Of a stretch of DNA of 64,000 nt, positions 8,621-17,129 are shown piece by piece. Every line of letters starts with the position of its first letter. The stretch's first letter is position 1. This stretch comes from Bdellovibrionaceae bacterium UBA2316 (GTDB lineage Bacteria; Bdellovibrionota; Bdellovibrionia; Bdellovibrionales; Bdellovibrionaceae): positions 5,470 to 69,469 of the forward strand of contig DDVI01000038.1 of assembly GCA_002345205.1 (NCBI GenBank). The letters run 5' to 3'. The notes under the pieces were generated by a model that saw nothing but the letters and a program-made list of their open reading frames with translations, was not told where the DNA came from and made no database searches. A program made the translations under genes and the position numbers.

Positions 8621-9385
8621 ATGAAAAACTTACTTAAATTTACAGCAGTTGCGATCGCAATGGCTATGGGCTTCCAAGCTAACGCTGAAATAACAAAAAA
8701 TGAACGCGTTCTAGTCGTAGTATCTGAGCTAGATCAACATGGGCCAGGTGACTTAAGAGACCTTTATCGTACGTTAGAAGGTTTAACGCGCGCTATTCCG
8801 GGTGGTATCCTAGCTAGTGAATACAGCCGCGTTATTGGACAATTCGACCGCTCTGCCACCAGCAACAACTTTGTTAATGTACTCAGAACTTTGGCTCTAG
8901 ATGAACGAGTGAAAGCCGTCGATGTCATTTTATCACTCCATGGCAATACGAACAGACTTTACTTTTTCGAGGGCGGCGTTAGAATTTCCAATCTAATGAC
9001 TCGCTTACTCCGCGCCGATACTCCCGCTCAAAGAGATCTAGTAATTAAAATGAAAAAGAAACTTCGCCTAATGTACAATCTGTCGTGCTTCGGGGATTCA
9101 GTAAATGAAGAATTTGTGACGGCCGGATTTGATACAAGCGTCGGATCATTAGCCGTGAACGCCAATTCCGATGTAGAGTTCCCAAGCTTTATTGGTTTAT
9201 GGAGAATGGGCTTTAAGGTAAGTGAAGCTTTGGCGCCAACAAATAACCCAGCGGCACTATTAGCACACGACGGCGCTTTACGTACGCTAGGTCATGTAAC
9301 TGGCAATGAAATGCTTCAACGAATCGATAGCAAAAAAGAAGTAGAAGGACGCTCAGCTTTAAGAATCGATACAGATCCGCGATAA
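8621..9385 (+). CDS. Secreted protein with caspase-like His/Cys pattern
   Basis: A 254-residue protein with a Sec signal peptide ending A-N-A before E23. In the mature part a hydrophobic strand V-D-V-I-L-S-L ends in H107-G, and a later strand L-M-Y-N-L-S ends in C156-F-G-D-S. A strand followed by His-Gly, then a strand followed by Cys-x-G, is the catalytic dyad arrangement of clan CD (caspase/clostripain-fold) peptidases. The spacing of 49 residues is plausible. I infer a possible exported cysteine peptidase or a relative of that fold; sequence similarity to a named family was not recognised. A strong AAAGGAG site precedes the ATG, and a terminator follows. Divergent from the 6691-8487 regulator. 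Confidence 0.6.
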   Translation: MKNLLKFTAVAIAMAMGFQANAEITKNERVLVVVSELDQHGPGDLRDLYRTLEGLTRAIPGGILASEYSRVIGQFDRSATSNNFVNVLRTLALDERVKAVDVILSLHGNTNRLYFFEGGVRISNLMTRLLRADTPAQRDLVIKMKKKLRLMYNLSCFGDSVNEEFVTAGFDTSVGSLAVNANSDVEFPSFIGLWRMGFKVSEALAPTNNPAALLAHDGALRTLGHVTGNEMLQRIDSKKEVEGRSALRIDTDPR

Positions 9386-9398
9386 CTAAATCGTCTCT

Positions 9399-9432
9399 AA
9401 ACTCTCAATGCGAACGGCATTGGGAGTTTTTT
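9399..9432 (+). terminator. Rho-independent terminator after 8621-9385
   Basis: A stem of AACTCTCAATGC with GCATTGGGAGTT (one G-T wobble), loop of about four bases, then six T. It directly follows the secreted protein gene and runs into the 3' end of the convergent DUF2177 gene. Confidence 0.8.
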
Positions 9433-9838
9433 ATGTTTTTACCGCCCAATGAGAAAGACAGCTCACAACACCAAAAACACATGTTCCCCAAGTCACATCG
9501 ACAACCACAAACTTGACTGGATAATTTTTTAATATTGCCAAATTAGTAAGATCGAATATCCCGTATATTATTAAACCCAGCAGCGCACCGGTTAGAAATG
9601 TTTTCCACCATGGATCCTGCGGCGCAAAACTGGGAACTACAAACACGGCCATCGCCAGGGCCATCAATAAATAAGTAACAATCGCAGGACCAACTAAAAT
9701 ATCGAACTCGCCGTTCTTAATGCGTCCTATCTCTGCCAATTCTTTTAAGTTGAAATCTTTAACTACAAATTTAAACCAAAGAAAATCAAGTACCGTAAAA
9801 GCGACCACTGATAATCCAAATGTTTTCAAAATTGTCAT
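9431..9838 (-). CDS. DUF2177 family membrane protein
   Basis: A 135-residue protein with four predicted membrane helices. The family marks are clear: V-L-D-F-L-W-F near the start, V-G-P-A-I-V-T-Y-L-L, G-L-I-I-Y-G-I-F-D-L-T-N in the third helix region, and V-V-D-V-T-W-G-T near the end. DUF2177 proteins are small inner-membrane proteins without an established function. Single gene, convergent with the caspase-like gene. Confidence 0.85.
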   Translation of the reverse strand: MTILKTFGLSVVAFTVLDFLWFKFVVKDFNLKELAEIGRIKNGEFDILVGPAIVTYLLMALAMAVFVVPSFAPQDPWWKTFLTGALLGLIIYGIFDLTNLAILKNYPVKFVVVDVTWGTCVFGVVSCLSHWAVKT

Positions 9839-9931
9839 TTTTTTCCTATTGCTTTGTAATGACCGCTACTAAATCGAAAGATAAAAAATAGGGAATTCGC
9901 TGAGCATAGTAAGATCCAATTTTATTGCAAG

Positions 9932-10568
9932 CTAAATACTTGGATCTGCGCCAAATTGCAAAAGGAGATCAATCGACTCCCCAGCATTAACAGCCAGTGC
10001 TTCTTTTAACGCTGTCTTTTCTGATAGACCCTTCTTATTAACATCTGCCCCGTGCTGAACTAAAAATTGAACTAGATCCAAATTACAGTTCACAGCAGCC
10101 GAGTGAAGCATCGTGTACCCAGAAAATTTGCTCGTCGCATTTATATCTAAACGCCCGGCTGTTACCATTAGCTTAACCATTTGGGTGCGATTCCATGTTG
10201 GCGCCGGCACGAAACAACGCTTCAAAGGCATCAAAATTTCCACCCAAAACTGCATACTGCAAAGCCGTTCGTCCGTAACGATCCTTCAAATCAATGCGTT
10301 CACGACGCGTGAGCAAGGTGTGAATACGTTTTGAATTACCCGCATAAGCCGCCTTCATTAAGGGGGTTAAGAAAACTCCCTTCTGAATTGAATAACGATT
10401 AGATTCCAAATTTTGGCGAATCGTAGGACATTCATTTTTAACATTTAACGTAGCGGCACTAAGAGGCGAACTAAACACGGGCGTAGCAGATGATTTGCTA
10501 GAATTGTTGCAGCCAATTTGCGCAACGACGATGAATGTAACTAGAATAAATTTCAAAACCTTGAGCAT
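9932..10568 (-). pseudogene. Ankyrin-repeat lipoprotein gene broken by a frameshift
   Basis: Two overlapping frames make one ankyrin protein. The first (10568 down to 10173) has a signal peptide with a lipobox-like I-G-C, then T-P-L-M-K-A-A-Y-A-G-N and G-R-T-A-L-Q-Y-A-V-L-G-G-N repeats, and dies at A-G-A-N-M-E-S-H-P-N-G. The second (to 9932) continues with M-V-K-L-M-V-T-A-G-R-L-D-I-N, G-Y-T-M-L-H-S-A-A-V-N and V-Q-H-G-A-D-V-N. Removing one C near 10188-10193 would join them as E-S-T-Q-M-V-K-L. No long homopolymer explains it, so it is either a real +1 change or a sequence error. Intact length would be about 211 residues with four or five repeats. Confidence 0.75.
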
Positions 10569-10633
10569 AAACTACCCCTTATTTCACTTAAGAAATACCC
10601 GCTCAAGGTTTAGCAATTACCGAGCCTAAATGC

Positions 10634-11233
10634 CTATTCGGTTTTAAGCCACTCGATAGGAAATTTACCATCACTTACGAAACTTTTTACAGGCTTGCGC
10701 GTATTTGGTTCCTCGCGCGTTTGTAAATGTTCAGGTAGTGATTTTTTATCGCCTAGCTTGCCGACCGCAACCATGGCTTCGACAGTAAAATTATCTGTCA
10801 GTTGAAATTCTGATTTGATTTTGGCATGAGAAATTCCCGCCATACCGTGAGTAAACCAACCTAGTTTTCTCATTTCCAAAGCAAAACTGATCCAAGCAGA
10901 ACCGGTATCAAAAGAGTGCGTTTCCGAAAATACAACTTTATCGCCCGACTTAAAATCTTTCTTAGATAAAATGATAATTAAAGCCGCAGCTTTAGTTGCC
11001 CAAACACGATTCGCCTCAACCATGAAACTATTAAACAATTCCCAAGCCGGCGACCCACGACGCGCATACAAAAATCGCCATGGCTGACTATTGCTCGCCG
11101 ACGGTGCCCAGCGGGCGGCTTCAAAACCGGTCAGCAAAGTCTCGTCTGAAATTTCTTCGGCGGAAAAAGCACGTGGTGACCAACGATCAGTAAACTTTGA
11201 ATCAATTGGGTAATCTGGTTTTCTAGAATTCAT
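10634..11233 (-). CDS. Nitroreductase family protein (FMN-dependent)
   Basis: A 199-residue protein of the nitroreductase fold. S-P-R-A-F-S near the N-terminus and A-A-R-W-A-P-S-A-S-N-S-Q-P-W-R-F form the flavin-phosphate binding region; the late G-K-L-G-D stretch also fits. These enzymes are cytoplasmic homodimers that use NAD(P)H to reduce nitroaromatics, quinones or similar compounds. The physiological substrate is not apparent. The ATG at 11233 has GGAGG upstream. A second, different nitroreductase lies at 54246-54878. Confidence 0.88.
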   Translation of the reverse strand: MNSRKPDYPIDSKFTDRWSPRAFSAEEISDETLLTGFEAARWAPSASNSQPWRFLYARRGSPAWELFNSFMVEANRVWATKAAALIIILSKKDFKSGDKVVFSETHSFDTGSAWISFALEMRKLGWFTHGMAGISHAKIKSEFQLTDNFTVEAMVAVGKLGDKKSLPEHLQTREEPNTRKPVKSFVSDGKFPIEWLKTE

Positions 11234-11331
11234 ATTTCCTCCGAGGAAAGTTCAATAGAACGTTAGGGAAATAGTTAACTCTGGACACTATTCTCGTCAA
11301 CTGTGTAGTCTAAATTCAAAGAGGGTTAAAT

Positions 11332-12000
11332 ATGAGTATTCATTTTTTTGAATCTGAACTAGATATGCCTGCCAAAATGGTAATTTTGCCTGTTCGGTCT
11401 ACTGTCATTGCAACGTCAAGGGGTGTAGTTATTATATCACCGATTAAATTTACTCCAGGGCAATTTGCGCAAATTGAGTCTCTAGGTAAAGTAACGGACA
11501 TTATTGCTCCTTCGCTGTGGCATCACCTCTATTTACCAAAAACCGCAAAACGATTTCATGATGCTACCATTTGGGGACCCAAGGGATGTAAGGAAAAACG
11601 CCCCGATATCATGTGGGACAAAATACTTGGTCATGACTTATGGGCACATCAAAACGACATTGAAATGATTCCGCTTCACGGCATGCCTAATGTCAACGAA
11701 GTCGTATTCTTCGACAAAGCCACTCGTTCCCTAATCGCAACCGATCTCGTCTTCAATTTACAACGTCCAAAAGGTTGGGCCTCCGCTATTGTATTAGGAC
11801 TTGCGGGTACCTATAAAAAATTTGGTGTCAGCAGAATATTAGTTAACGCGGTAAAAGATCGAGCCGCATTTTCTGAATCAGTAAAAAAAATATTCTCCTG
11901 GGATTTTGATCAAATAGTAATGGGCCACGGCGATATTTTAGTAGCTGATGGAAAAATAAAACTTAAAAATGCGTTCAATGAACGCGGCTTTAGTTTTTAG
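11332..12000 (+). CDS. DUF4336-type metallo-beta-lactamase-like protein
   Basis: A 222-residue cytoplasmic protein. I-I-A-P-S-L-W-H-H-L-Y-L-P (about 63-75), M-I-P-L-H-G-M, F-F-D-K-A-T-R-S-L-I-A-T-D-L-V-F-N and I-V-M-G-H-G-D follow the order of metal-ligand strands in metallo-beta-lactamase folds, and the P-x-x-W-H-H-L-Y-L stretch fits DUF4336. Several usual His ligands are missing, so hydrolase activity is uncertain. Its 3' end overlaps the convergent methyltransferase gene by 11 bases. Confidence 0.55.
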   Translation: MSIHFFESELDMPAKMVILPVRSTVIATSRGVVIISPIKFTPGQFAQIESLGKVTDIIAPSLWHHLYLPKTAKRFHDATIWGPKGCKEKRPDIMWDKILGHDLWAHQNDIEMIPLHGMPNVNEVVFFDKATRSLIATDLVFNLQRPKGWASAIVLGLAGTYKKFGVSRILVNAVKDRAAFSESVKKIFSWDFDQIVMGHGDILVADGKIKLKNAFNERGFSF

Positions 12001-12712
12001 GTTTGTTCCCATAAACACCAGACGCACAGCCAAAGAAGTGTTCAAAGTAGGTTGCATTGAGCCCGCGCTTTACCAATTCTTTTTGGAAATTCTGGCTGTT
12101 ACCATACTCCCGAGTGTAAATTCCTAAATAACGGTAATTATCTGGATTTCCCATACAGATTTTTCCAATGTTGGGGATAACGTGATTCATGTAGAATCCA
12201 TATAGTAATTTTAAAAGAGGGCTCTTGGGAACCGAAACTTCGACAAATGAAAATTCGCCATTTGGTTTTAACAATCTATCGACTTGTTTGGCTAGCTCCC
12301 TTTGCTGCTGCGGCGAAAACGTTTTTAATCCGAATGTAGACACAATCACATCCGCAGAACCTGGAAGAATATCGACTTCAAACACATCGGCTTCGATAAT
12401 TTCTGCAGCGACGTTTAGATTTTCCAAATTTTTACGAGCACGAATACACATTTGATGTGAAAAATCGATACCTTGAATTTTACCTAGTTGCCGGAAGTGA
12501 TCTTCTATATCTGGTAACGTTTCACCCATTCCCGTCATTAAATCCAATACCAGATCAGCGTCTTGTCTTTTAATTTTATCAACACAAACTTTACGCCAAA
12601 TCGCCGTGAACCCAAACGAAGCAATTAAATTGACGACACCATAACGCTGATACATTTCATCAAATAAGGCTTTTACACGACTGGGTTGATATAGATCCTT
12701 TTCACTCGCCAT
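11990..12712 (-). CDS. Class I SAM-dependent methyltransferase
   Basis: About 240 residues with the Rossmann methyltransferase order: L-V-L-D-L-M-T-G-M-G-E-T (motif I, SAM glycine loop), I-Q-G-I-D-F-S-H-Q-M (acidic residue for the ribose), E-A-D-V-F-E-V-D, V-I-V-S-T-F-G-L-K (motif II/III), and L-L-K-P-N-G-E-F-S-F-V-E. The overall pattern recalls UbiE/Coq5-like small-molecule methyltransferases, but the substrate is unclear. ATG 12712 is used; a GTG at 12727 is possible and neither has a strong ribosome site. Confidence 0.8.
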   Translation of the reverse strand: MASEKDLYQPSRVKALFDEMYQRYGVVNLIASFGFTAIWRKVCVDKIKRQDADLVLDLMTGMGETLPDIEDHFRQLGKIQGIDFSHQMCIRARKNLENLNVAAEIIEADVFEVDILPGSADVIVSTFGLKTFSPQQQRELAKQVDRLLKPNGEFSFVEVSVPKSPLLKLLYGFYMNHVIPNIGKICMGNPDNYRYLGIYTREYGNSQNFQKELVKRGLNATYFEHFFGCASGVYGNKPKN

Positions 12713-12803
12713 AATTAAACGTATCACTAAATAAATTTGTTAATCATCAAAAAAGGAGACTACTATATGGCAGCAACAATAACGGAATAAGCCAAACTCG
12801 CTC

Positions 12804-13355
12804 CTATGAACGGAGTGCCGCCTCAATAGAATTCATGATCTTCGGATTGTCAGGTGTCATGTCGGGAGCAAATCGTTCCACCACTTGACCTTGGCGACTA
12901 ACTAAAAACTTTTCGAAGTTCCATAAAATATCTTTTTTAACTTTTCGTGGAAAACCAAATTCGACTAAGTCAGCTTCCAAACCAGAATTAGGAATTTCTA
13001 TAGCATCAGGTTTAATATTGGTGAGATAGGTATATAACGGATGCTGCTCCGGACCTTTTACTACAATTTTCTGAAACATTGAAAATTTAACACCGAATTT
13101 GGTAGTACAAAATTCTTGAATCTGTTGATTCGTTCCTGGCTCTTGAGCACCAAATTCATTTGCGGGGAAAGCTAAAACCTCAAATCCGCGGTCTCTATAT
13201 TTTTCGTAGATGGCCTCTAAGGCTTCGTACTGGGGTGTTAAACCGCATTCGGAAGCGACATTAACGACAAGAAGAACTTTTCCTTTATACTCTGACAAAC
13301 TTGATTCTTTTCCATCTATTTTTGGAATAGCAAAATCATAAATACTGGTAGTCAT
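12804..13355 (-). CDS. Glutathione peroxidase family protein
   Basis: A 183-residue thiol peroxidase of the GPx family. The catalytic Cys37 sits in V-N-V-A-S-E-C-G-L-T-P-Q-Y, with Q71 in F-G-A-Q-E-P-G-T-N and W145-N146 in W-N-F-E-K-F completing the tetrad. As a Cys rather than selenocysteine enzyme, it probably reduces hydroperoxides with thioredoxin or glutathione. A family G-K-V-L-L-V-V-N motif precedes the active site. AGAGG lies upstream of the ATG. Single gene; the 13356-13481 gap separates it from the LysR gene on the same strand. Confidence 0.95.
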   Translation of the reverse strand: MTTSIYDFAIPKIDGKESSLSEYKGKVLLVVNVASECGLTPQYEALEAIYEKYRDRGFEVLAFPANEFGAQEPGTNQQIQEFCTTKFGVKFSMFQKIVVKGPEQHPLYTYLTNIKPDAIEIPNSGLEADLVEFGFPRKVKKDILWNFEKFLVSRQGQVVERFAPDMTPDNPKIMNSIEAALRS

Positions 13356-13481
13356 TTCTAACCTCTTTTGTTTTTATTAAAGGACACTTGACCAACCGGT
13401 AAGCTCAAGTGAATTTTAACATCTAACACGTTTTCGTGTATACTAGAATTCCTAAATTAAAACCCAATATATCAGTTGGTT

Positions 13482-14390
13482 CTAAATTTTACCCAACGTC
13501 ATCATTTCGCGAAGCTTAATTTCTAAAAACTTAGAAACTTCTCGAACCTTTCGAGATATCACTTTTTGAGGAGGGTACACCAAATGCAAAGGAGCTGTTT
13601 CCAATCCCCACGACGATAATACCTGCACAAGCTCTTTAGATTCTATAAATCTATTCACCATGGGACTTGGCAGAAGAGAAATCCCATGCCCCGCTCTTAC
13701 GAATGTACACGCCAAACCTTTGTGATTTACTTTCCACTGCGGATTGAATTTTATCTTTTCTTTACGTGATCCATTAGTAACCACCCACTCATTACGTTCA
13801 CTGTTGGGCCCTAAAGGAGAATAAATACATTTGTGCTTAGCTAAGTCTTCAGGCTTTTTGGGAGCCCCGAATTTTTCAAGGTAATCCGGAGATGCCACAA
13901 AAACAAATGTTGATTCTCCAACATATTTTGCTTTTAACGTAGAGTCTTTCAATTTACCGCCACGAATCCCTATATCCGTTTCAGTTCGCAGAAGGTCCAC
14001 GTATTCGTCTGTTAAATTCAGATCAAATTGTAGTCCCGGATGTAGTGCACTTAATTCCAGCAAGATGGATGACATCATTCCTTGAGCGAAATCCTCTGGC
14101 GCAGTAATGCGCACAACTCCAGTTAGTTCTTCACTTTCGCTTGATATCGAACGCTCCAACCCTTTAATTTGTTGCATAAGAGGCTGAATTTCGCGAAAAA
14201 GTCGTAGGCCTGACGACGTGATCTTAAAAGAGCGAGTGGTTCTAAGGATTAAATGCTGATTTAAATCACGCTCAAGTCGAGACAGCGCCCGGCTGACCCG
14301 CGATATGGGTTGCTTAAGCCTACGAGCCGCTTGGGTCATTGAACCCGCCTCAACCACTGCTACGAACGTATTCAATAGGTTTAAATCCAC
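13482..14390 (-). CDS. LysR family transcriptional regulator (divergent from DoxX)
   Basis: About 302 residues. The N-terminal helix-turn-helix reads L-N-T-F-V-A-V-V-E-A-G-S-M-T-Q-A-A-R-R-L, followed by the linker helix and an effector-binding domain (about 90-290) containing I-G-I-R-G-G-K-L and G-H-G-I-S-L-L-P. The GTG at 14390 is preferred because GAGG lies five bases upstream; the longer ATG at 14417 would start inside the inverted repeat. It is divergent from the DoxX gene, so it probably controls it and itself through the repeat at 14398-14423. Confidence 0.9.
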   Translation of the reverse strand: MDLNLLNTFVAVVEAGSMTQAARRLKQPISRVSRALSRLERDLNQHLILRTTRSFKITSSGLRLFREIQPLMQQIKGLERSISSESEELTGVVRITAPEDFAQGMMSSILLELSALHPGLQFDLNLTDEYVDLLRTETDIGIRGGKLKDSTLKAKYVGESTFVFVASPDYLEKFGAPKKPEDLAKHKCIYSPLGPNSERNEWVVTNGSRKEKIKFNPQWKVNHKGLACTFVRAGHGISLLPSPMVNRFIESKELVQVLSSWGLETAPLHLVYPPQKVISRKVREVSKFLEIKLREMMTLGKI

Positions 14391-14397
14391 AGTTACC

Positions 14398-14423
14398 TCA
14401 TTTTTGCAAATATGCAAAAATGA
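14398..14423. promoter_or_regulatory. Perfect inverted repeat between LysR and DoxX genes
   Basis: TCATTTTTGCA and TGCAAAAATGA form perfect 11-base arms around AATA. The repeat overlaps the ribosome site of the LysR gene. A further half-like TTTTGCAAAT occurs at 14441-14450. The position and T-rich/A-rich dyad fit a LysR autoregulatory operator. Confidence 0.6.
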
Positions 14424-14508
14424 TTACTAATTTTGTCTACTTTTGCAAATAGCTTTTTCACGACATAGTGATTGAAAGCGAAAAACTCATCAATTGGAGG
14501 TAATATTT

Positions 14509-14952
14509 ATGAGCGTACTTAAAAAAATCATGCAAACTAATGCATCTTATGGACCACTAGTTGCGCGAGTGGCGTTAGGTGTAACGATGTTTCCCCATGG
14601 TGCTCAAAAAATGTTGGGCTGGTATGGGGGATATGGTTTCACAGGTACGATGGACTACTTTACCTCCCAAGGAATGCCGTACGTAGTAGCCATACTTCCT
14701 ATTTTGGCCGAATTTTTTGGGGCCATTGGTTTAGTGACCGGCTTACTGACTCGGGTGGCTGCTTTTGGCGTGGGTTTCACGATGCTAGTTGCGGGTTTAA
14801 CGGTACATGCACAACACGGTTTCTTCATGAACTGGTTTGGAAATCAAAAAGGCGAAGGCTTAGAGTACTTCATTTTAGCCATTGGCCTTTCAATCAGCTT
14901 AATAATTACTGGTGGTGGAAATTTATCTGGAGACAAAGCACTTACAAAATAA
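14509..14952 (+). CDS. DoxX family membrane protein
   Basis: About 147 residues with four membrane helices. L-V-A-R-V-A-L-G-V-T-M-F-P-H-G-A-Q-K-M-L-G-W-Y-G-G-Y-G-F is the family's first-helix signature, followed by A-E-F-F-G-A-I-G-L-V-T-G-L-L-T-R. DoxX/YphA-type proteins are small inner-membrane proteins, often induced under redox or xenobiotic stress. The ATG at 14509 is chosen for GGAGG nine bases upstream; a TTG at 14494 would overlap this site. Likely target of the divergent LysR regulator. Confidence 0.88.
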   Translation: MSVLKKIMQTNASYGPLVARVALGVTMFPHGAQKMLGWYGGYGFTGTMDYFTSQGMPYVVAILPILAEFFGAIGLVTGLLTRVAAFGVGFTMLVAGLTVHAQHGFFMNWFGNQKGEGLEYFILAIGLSISLIITGGGNLSGDKALTK

Positions 14953-14983
14953 TTAGGCTGGTAAGCGTATAACGAAGCAGGTG

Positions 14984-15057
14984 TTCAGGCATTTTTTATC
15001 GTATTCCAAACCCCGGGGGCTTTGTCGTAAAAAATGGCTGCATTAATTTCGCCTGAA
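14984..15057. repeat. Nested inverted repeats in a convergent intergenic region
   Basis: TTCAGGC (14984-14990) pairs with GCCTGAA (15051-15057), CATTTTTTA (14990-14998) with TAAAAAATG (15028-15036), and the centre holds the palindrome CCCCGGGG. The gap 14953-15151 lies between the stops of the DoxX gene and the repeat-protein gene. It may fold as a large hairpin that terminates both strands; no other gene is seen there. Confidence 0.4.
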
Positions 15058-15151
15058 TCTGGAGGCTAGCTCATCTGGAAAATAGATATGAGCCACCCTC
15101 TTTGTAGATGAATGTCTATAAATCAATATTTTTACTTGATTTACAAAATAT

Positions 15152-15475
15152 CTAAGGCTGTTCGCAAATGTTCGTTTTGCACATTTTAGCGGCTTCAACC
15201 ACCGATGGATATGGCCATTCTGAACGAATGTACTTGATGCAGGACTCACTTACATTTCCCGCACAGATCTTTGCAGCTTCGGCCATTGCCGGATAAGGCC
15301 ACTCTGACTTTACGTAATTTAAACAGCTTGGATTAACTCCACCTTGGCATTGTTTAGCGGCCTCAGCGACTGATGGGTAGGGCCATTCCGCACGTACAGT
15401 CTTAATACAATCTTCGATACCAGCTATTGCAGCCGATGACAAAATTAGCACAATAATAGAAACAAATGTTTTCAT
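15152..15475 (-). CDS. Secreted protein made of three EWPYP/Cys repeats
   Basis: A 107-residue protein with a Sec signal peptide ending I-A-G. The whole mature chain is three tandem repeats of about 28-30 residues. Each has the pattern C-(I/L)-x-x-(V/I)-(R/K)-(A/S)-E-W-P-Y-P-(S/A)-x-x-E-A-A-K-x-C, with two Cys per unit. The repeats suggest a small disulfide-linked periplasmic or extracellular protein. No known domain was recognised. GGGGGA precedes the ATG. The unit length resembles that of the Cys-repeat protein at 30296-30763, but the motifs differ. Confidence 0.75.
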   Translation of the reverse strand: MKTFVSIIVLILSSAAIAGIEDCIKTVRAEWPYPSVAEAAKQCQGGVNPSCLNYVKSEWPYPAMAEAAKICAGNVSESCIKYIRSEWPYPSVVEAAKMCKTNICEQP

Positions 15476-15558
15476 ATTTCCCCCACTAAAAGTTTACATA
15501 GCAAGGTTGCGGCCAAATTAATTGGTATCATCTGGCCACCAGGCCGTTGCCGACGTAA

Positions 15559-17043
15559 CTAAACCGTCGGCCCATCTGTGTACACATCAGATTGCGCACG
15601 AGATTTCGTAGTATAGCGGATCGGGGCTGCTTTTTTCAATTCAGCACCTGCTGGACGGCGCTTCGGAAGTGAGAATGTAAATGTACTTCCACTGCCGCCA
15701 TGACTATCAACGCGAATTGTTCCGCCATGTGCTTCGACGATTGTTTTCACTACAGCTAAGCCGATGCCAGCTCCCTGATCTGCTGTTTTGCGTGATTGCC
15801 AGAATTGAGTAAATAAACCTGGAATTTTATTTTCAGGTATCCCCGGCCCGCTGTCAGTAATCGCGATATTTACAAACTGTTGATCACTTCGCACTTTAAC
15901 CACAACTTTGCTATTCTTAGGACTAAACTTGATTGCGTTTCCAACTAGATTTGCCATCACACGCAAAACACGTTCTTTATCCATGAAGGCCAGCACTGGG
16001 GGATTTGCAGATTCGAATTGTAAGCGAATACCCTTTTGTTTAGCTAACGGTTGCATCATCACGCGCGCATCATCTAGTACATCATCGATACCCATTTGAT
16101 CCAATCGTAGAGTCAACCCTGCTTGATCCGCCATTTTTTGATCACAAATGTCTTTGATCAACGTTTCAATTTCTGCAACTGCAGTTTTTACCAGTTCACC
16201 GCTGTCTTGGATCGGACTTGATTCAGAAAAGTTAGTTAGAATTTCTGCGATTTGATTTAAATGCTCTAATGGCTCTTTGAAATCATGATTGATGGCTGAG
16301 ATAAATTCATCCCGCGCCTGAACCGCATTTTTAGCTTCAGCAACTAACCGATCGCGTTCAGCTAATTGGCGACTGCGTTCGCGAAGAACTTTTACCACAA
16401 GTACTGACATACCTAAAAAAATAACTGCTAGCAGCCCAGTTAGTACGGCCATTCCTTCAGGAATTTGACTTTCCACTCCAAGTGCTGCTGCACGTGATTC
16501 TGCTTGAACCTGATTGATTTCAACGTTATGCAGATTCTTCATTTCGTCTAAATTGTCGTTCATTTGCTTTAGCAACGGTGATGCTTTTGACTGGTAAAAC
16601 TGGCCAACTATTTTTGATTCCGTTTGCTTTTCACGGAATTCCATACCTTGTTCAAAAAATTCCTGAAGTTGAGTTTGAATCGCATCAAAGCGACGAACGA
16701 TTTCAGGAATTTGTGGCAATGGATATTTTTTCTGAAAACTAGATAAAGCTTCCATTAAATTTTGTTTATCTTGTTTTGATTTGTCGTACAAAACTTTTGA
16801 GCCTAATAGAAAGAATGAACGACTATTAGAAATTTGTGCCTCTGCTAAATTGCGCATGCGTTCAACTTCAATCAATGCACCCGGATCAACGTTTACTGCA
16901 GCGTTATTCGCAACAACGGTTTGGCGCAGTTTCATGGCGTAACCCCACGCACCCACTAATACCGCCACAAAAATAACTAAAAAGACTACAAGAGCCTTTT
17001 TCTCAATACTTGAACTTTTTGATTTTAAATTATTTTTAGTCAT
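15559..17043 (-). CDS. Membrane sensor histidine kinase
   Basis: A 494-residue kinase. A membrane helix (17-37), a helical periplasmic sensor of about 160 residues of CHASE3/four-helix-bundle type, a second helix (198-219), then a short linker helix. The HisKA domain has H253 in S-A-I-N-H-D-F-K-E-P-L. The HATPase domain has N369 in L-V-G-N-A-I-K-F-S, D-S-G-P-G-I near 397 and G-A-G-I-G-L-A near 424. There is no receiver domain and no response regulator adjacent. The H-box D-F-K-E-P-L is a close variant of the usual E-x-R-T-P. The signal is unknown. The propeller pseudogene lies 86 bases upstream on the same strand. Confidence 0.92.
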   Translation of the reverse strand: MTKNNLKSKSSSIEKKALVVFLVIFVAVLVGAWGYAMKLRQTVVANNAAVNVDPGALIEVERMRNLAEAQISNSRSFFLLGSKVLYDKSKQDKQNLMEALSSFQKKYPLPQIPEIVRRFDAIQTQLQEFFEQGMEFREKQTESKIVGQFYQSKASPLLKQMNDNLDEMKNLHNVEINQVQAESRAAALGVESQIPEGMAVLTGLLAVIFLGMSVLVVKVLRERSRQLAERDRLVAEAKNAVQARDEFISAINHDFKEPLEHLNQIAEILTNFSESSPIQDSGELVKTAVAEIETLIKDICDQKMADQAGLTLRLDQMGIDDVLDDARVMMQPLAKQKGIRLQFESANPPVLAFMDKERVLRVMANLVGNAIKFSPKNSKVVVKVRSDQQFVNIAITDSGPGIPENKIPGLFTQFWQSRKTADQGAGIGLAVVKTIVEAHGGTIRVDSHGGSGSTFTFSLPKRRPAGAELKKAAPIRYTTKSRAQSDVYTDGPTV

Positions 17044-17129
17044 CTATTTTGGATAGCAAGTGCACGAACATCGAGCAACCAAAAAATTAGGAAATAAAAT
17101 CAAATCATGCATGAGGACAATTTTTGGCA

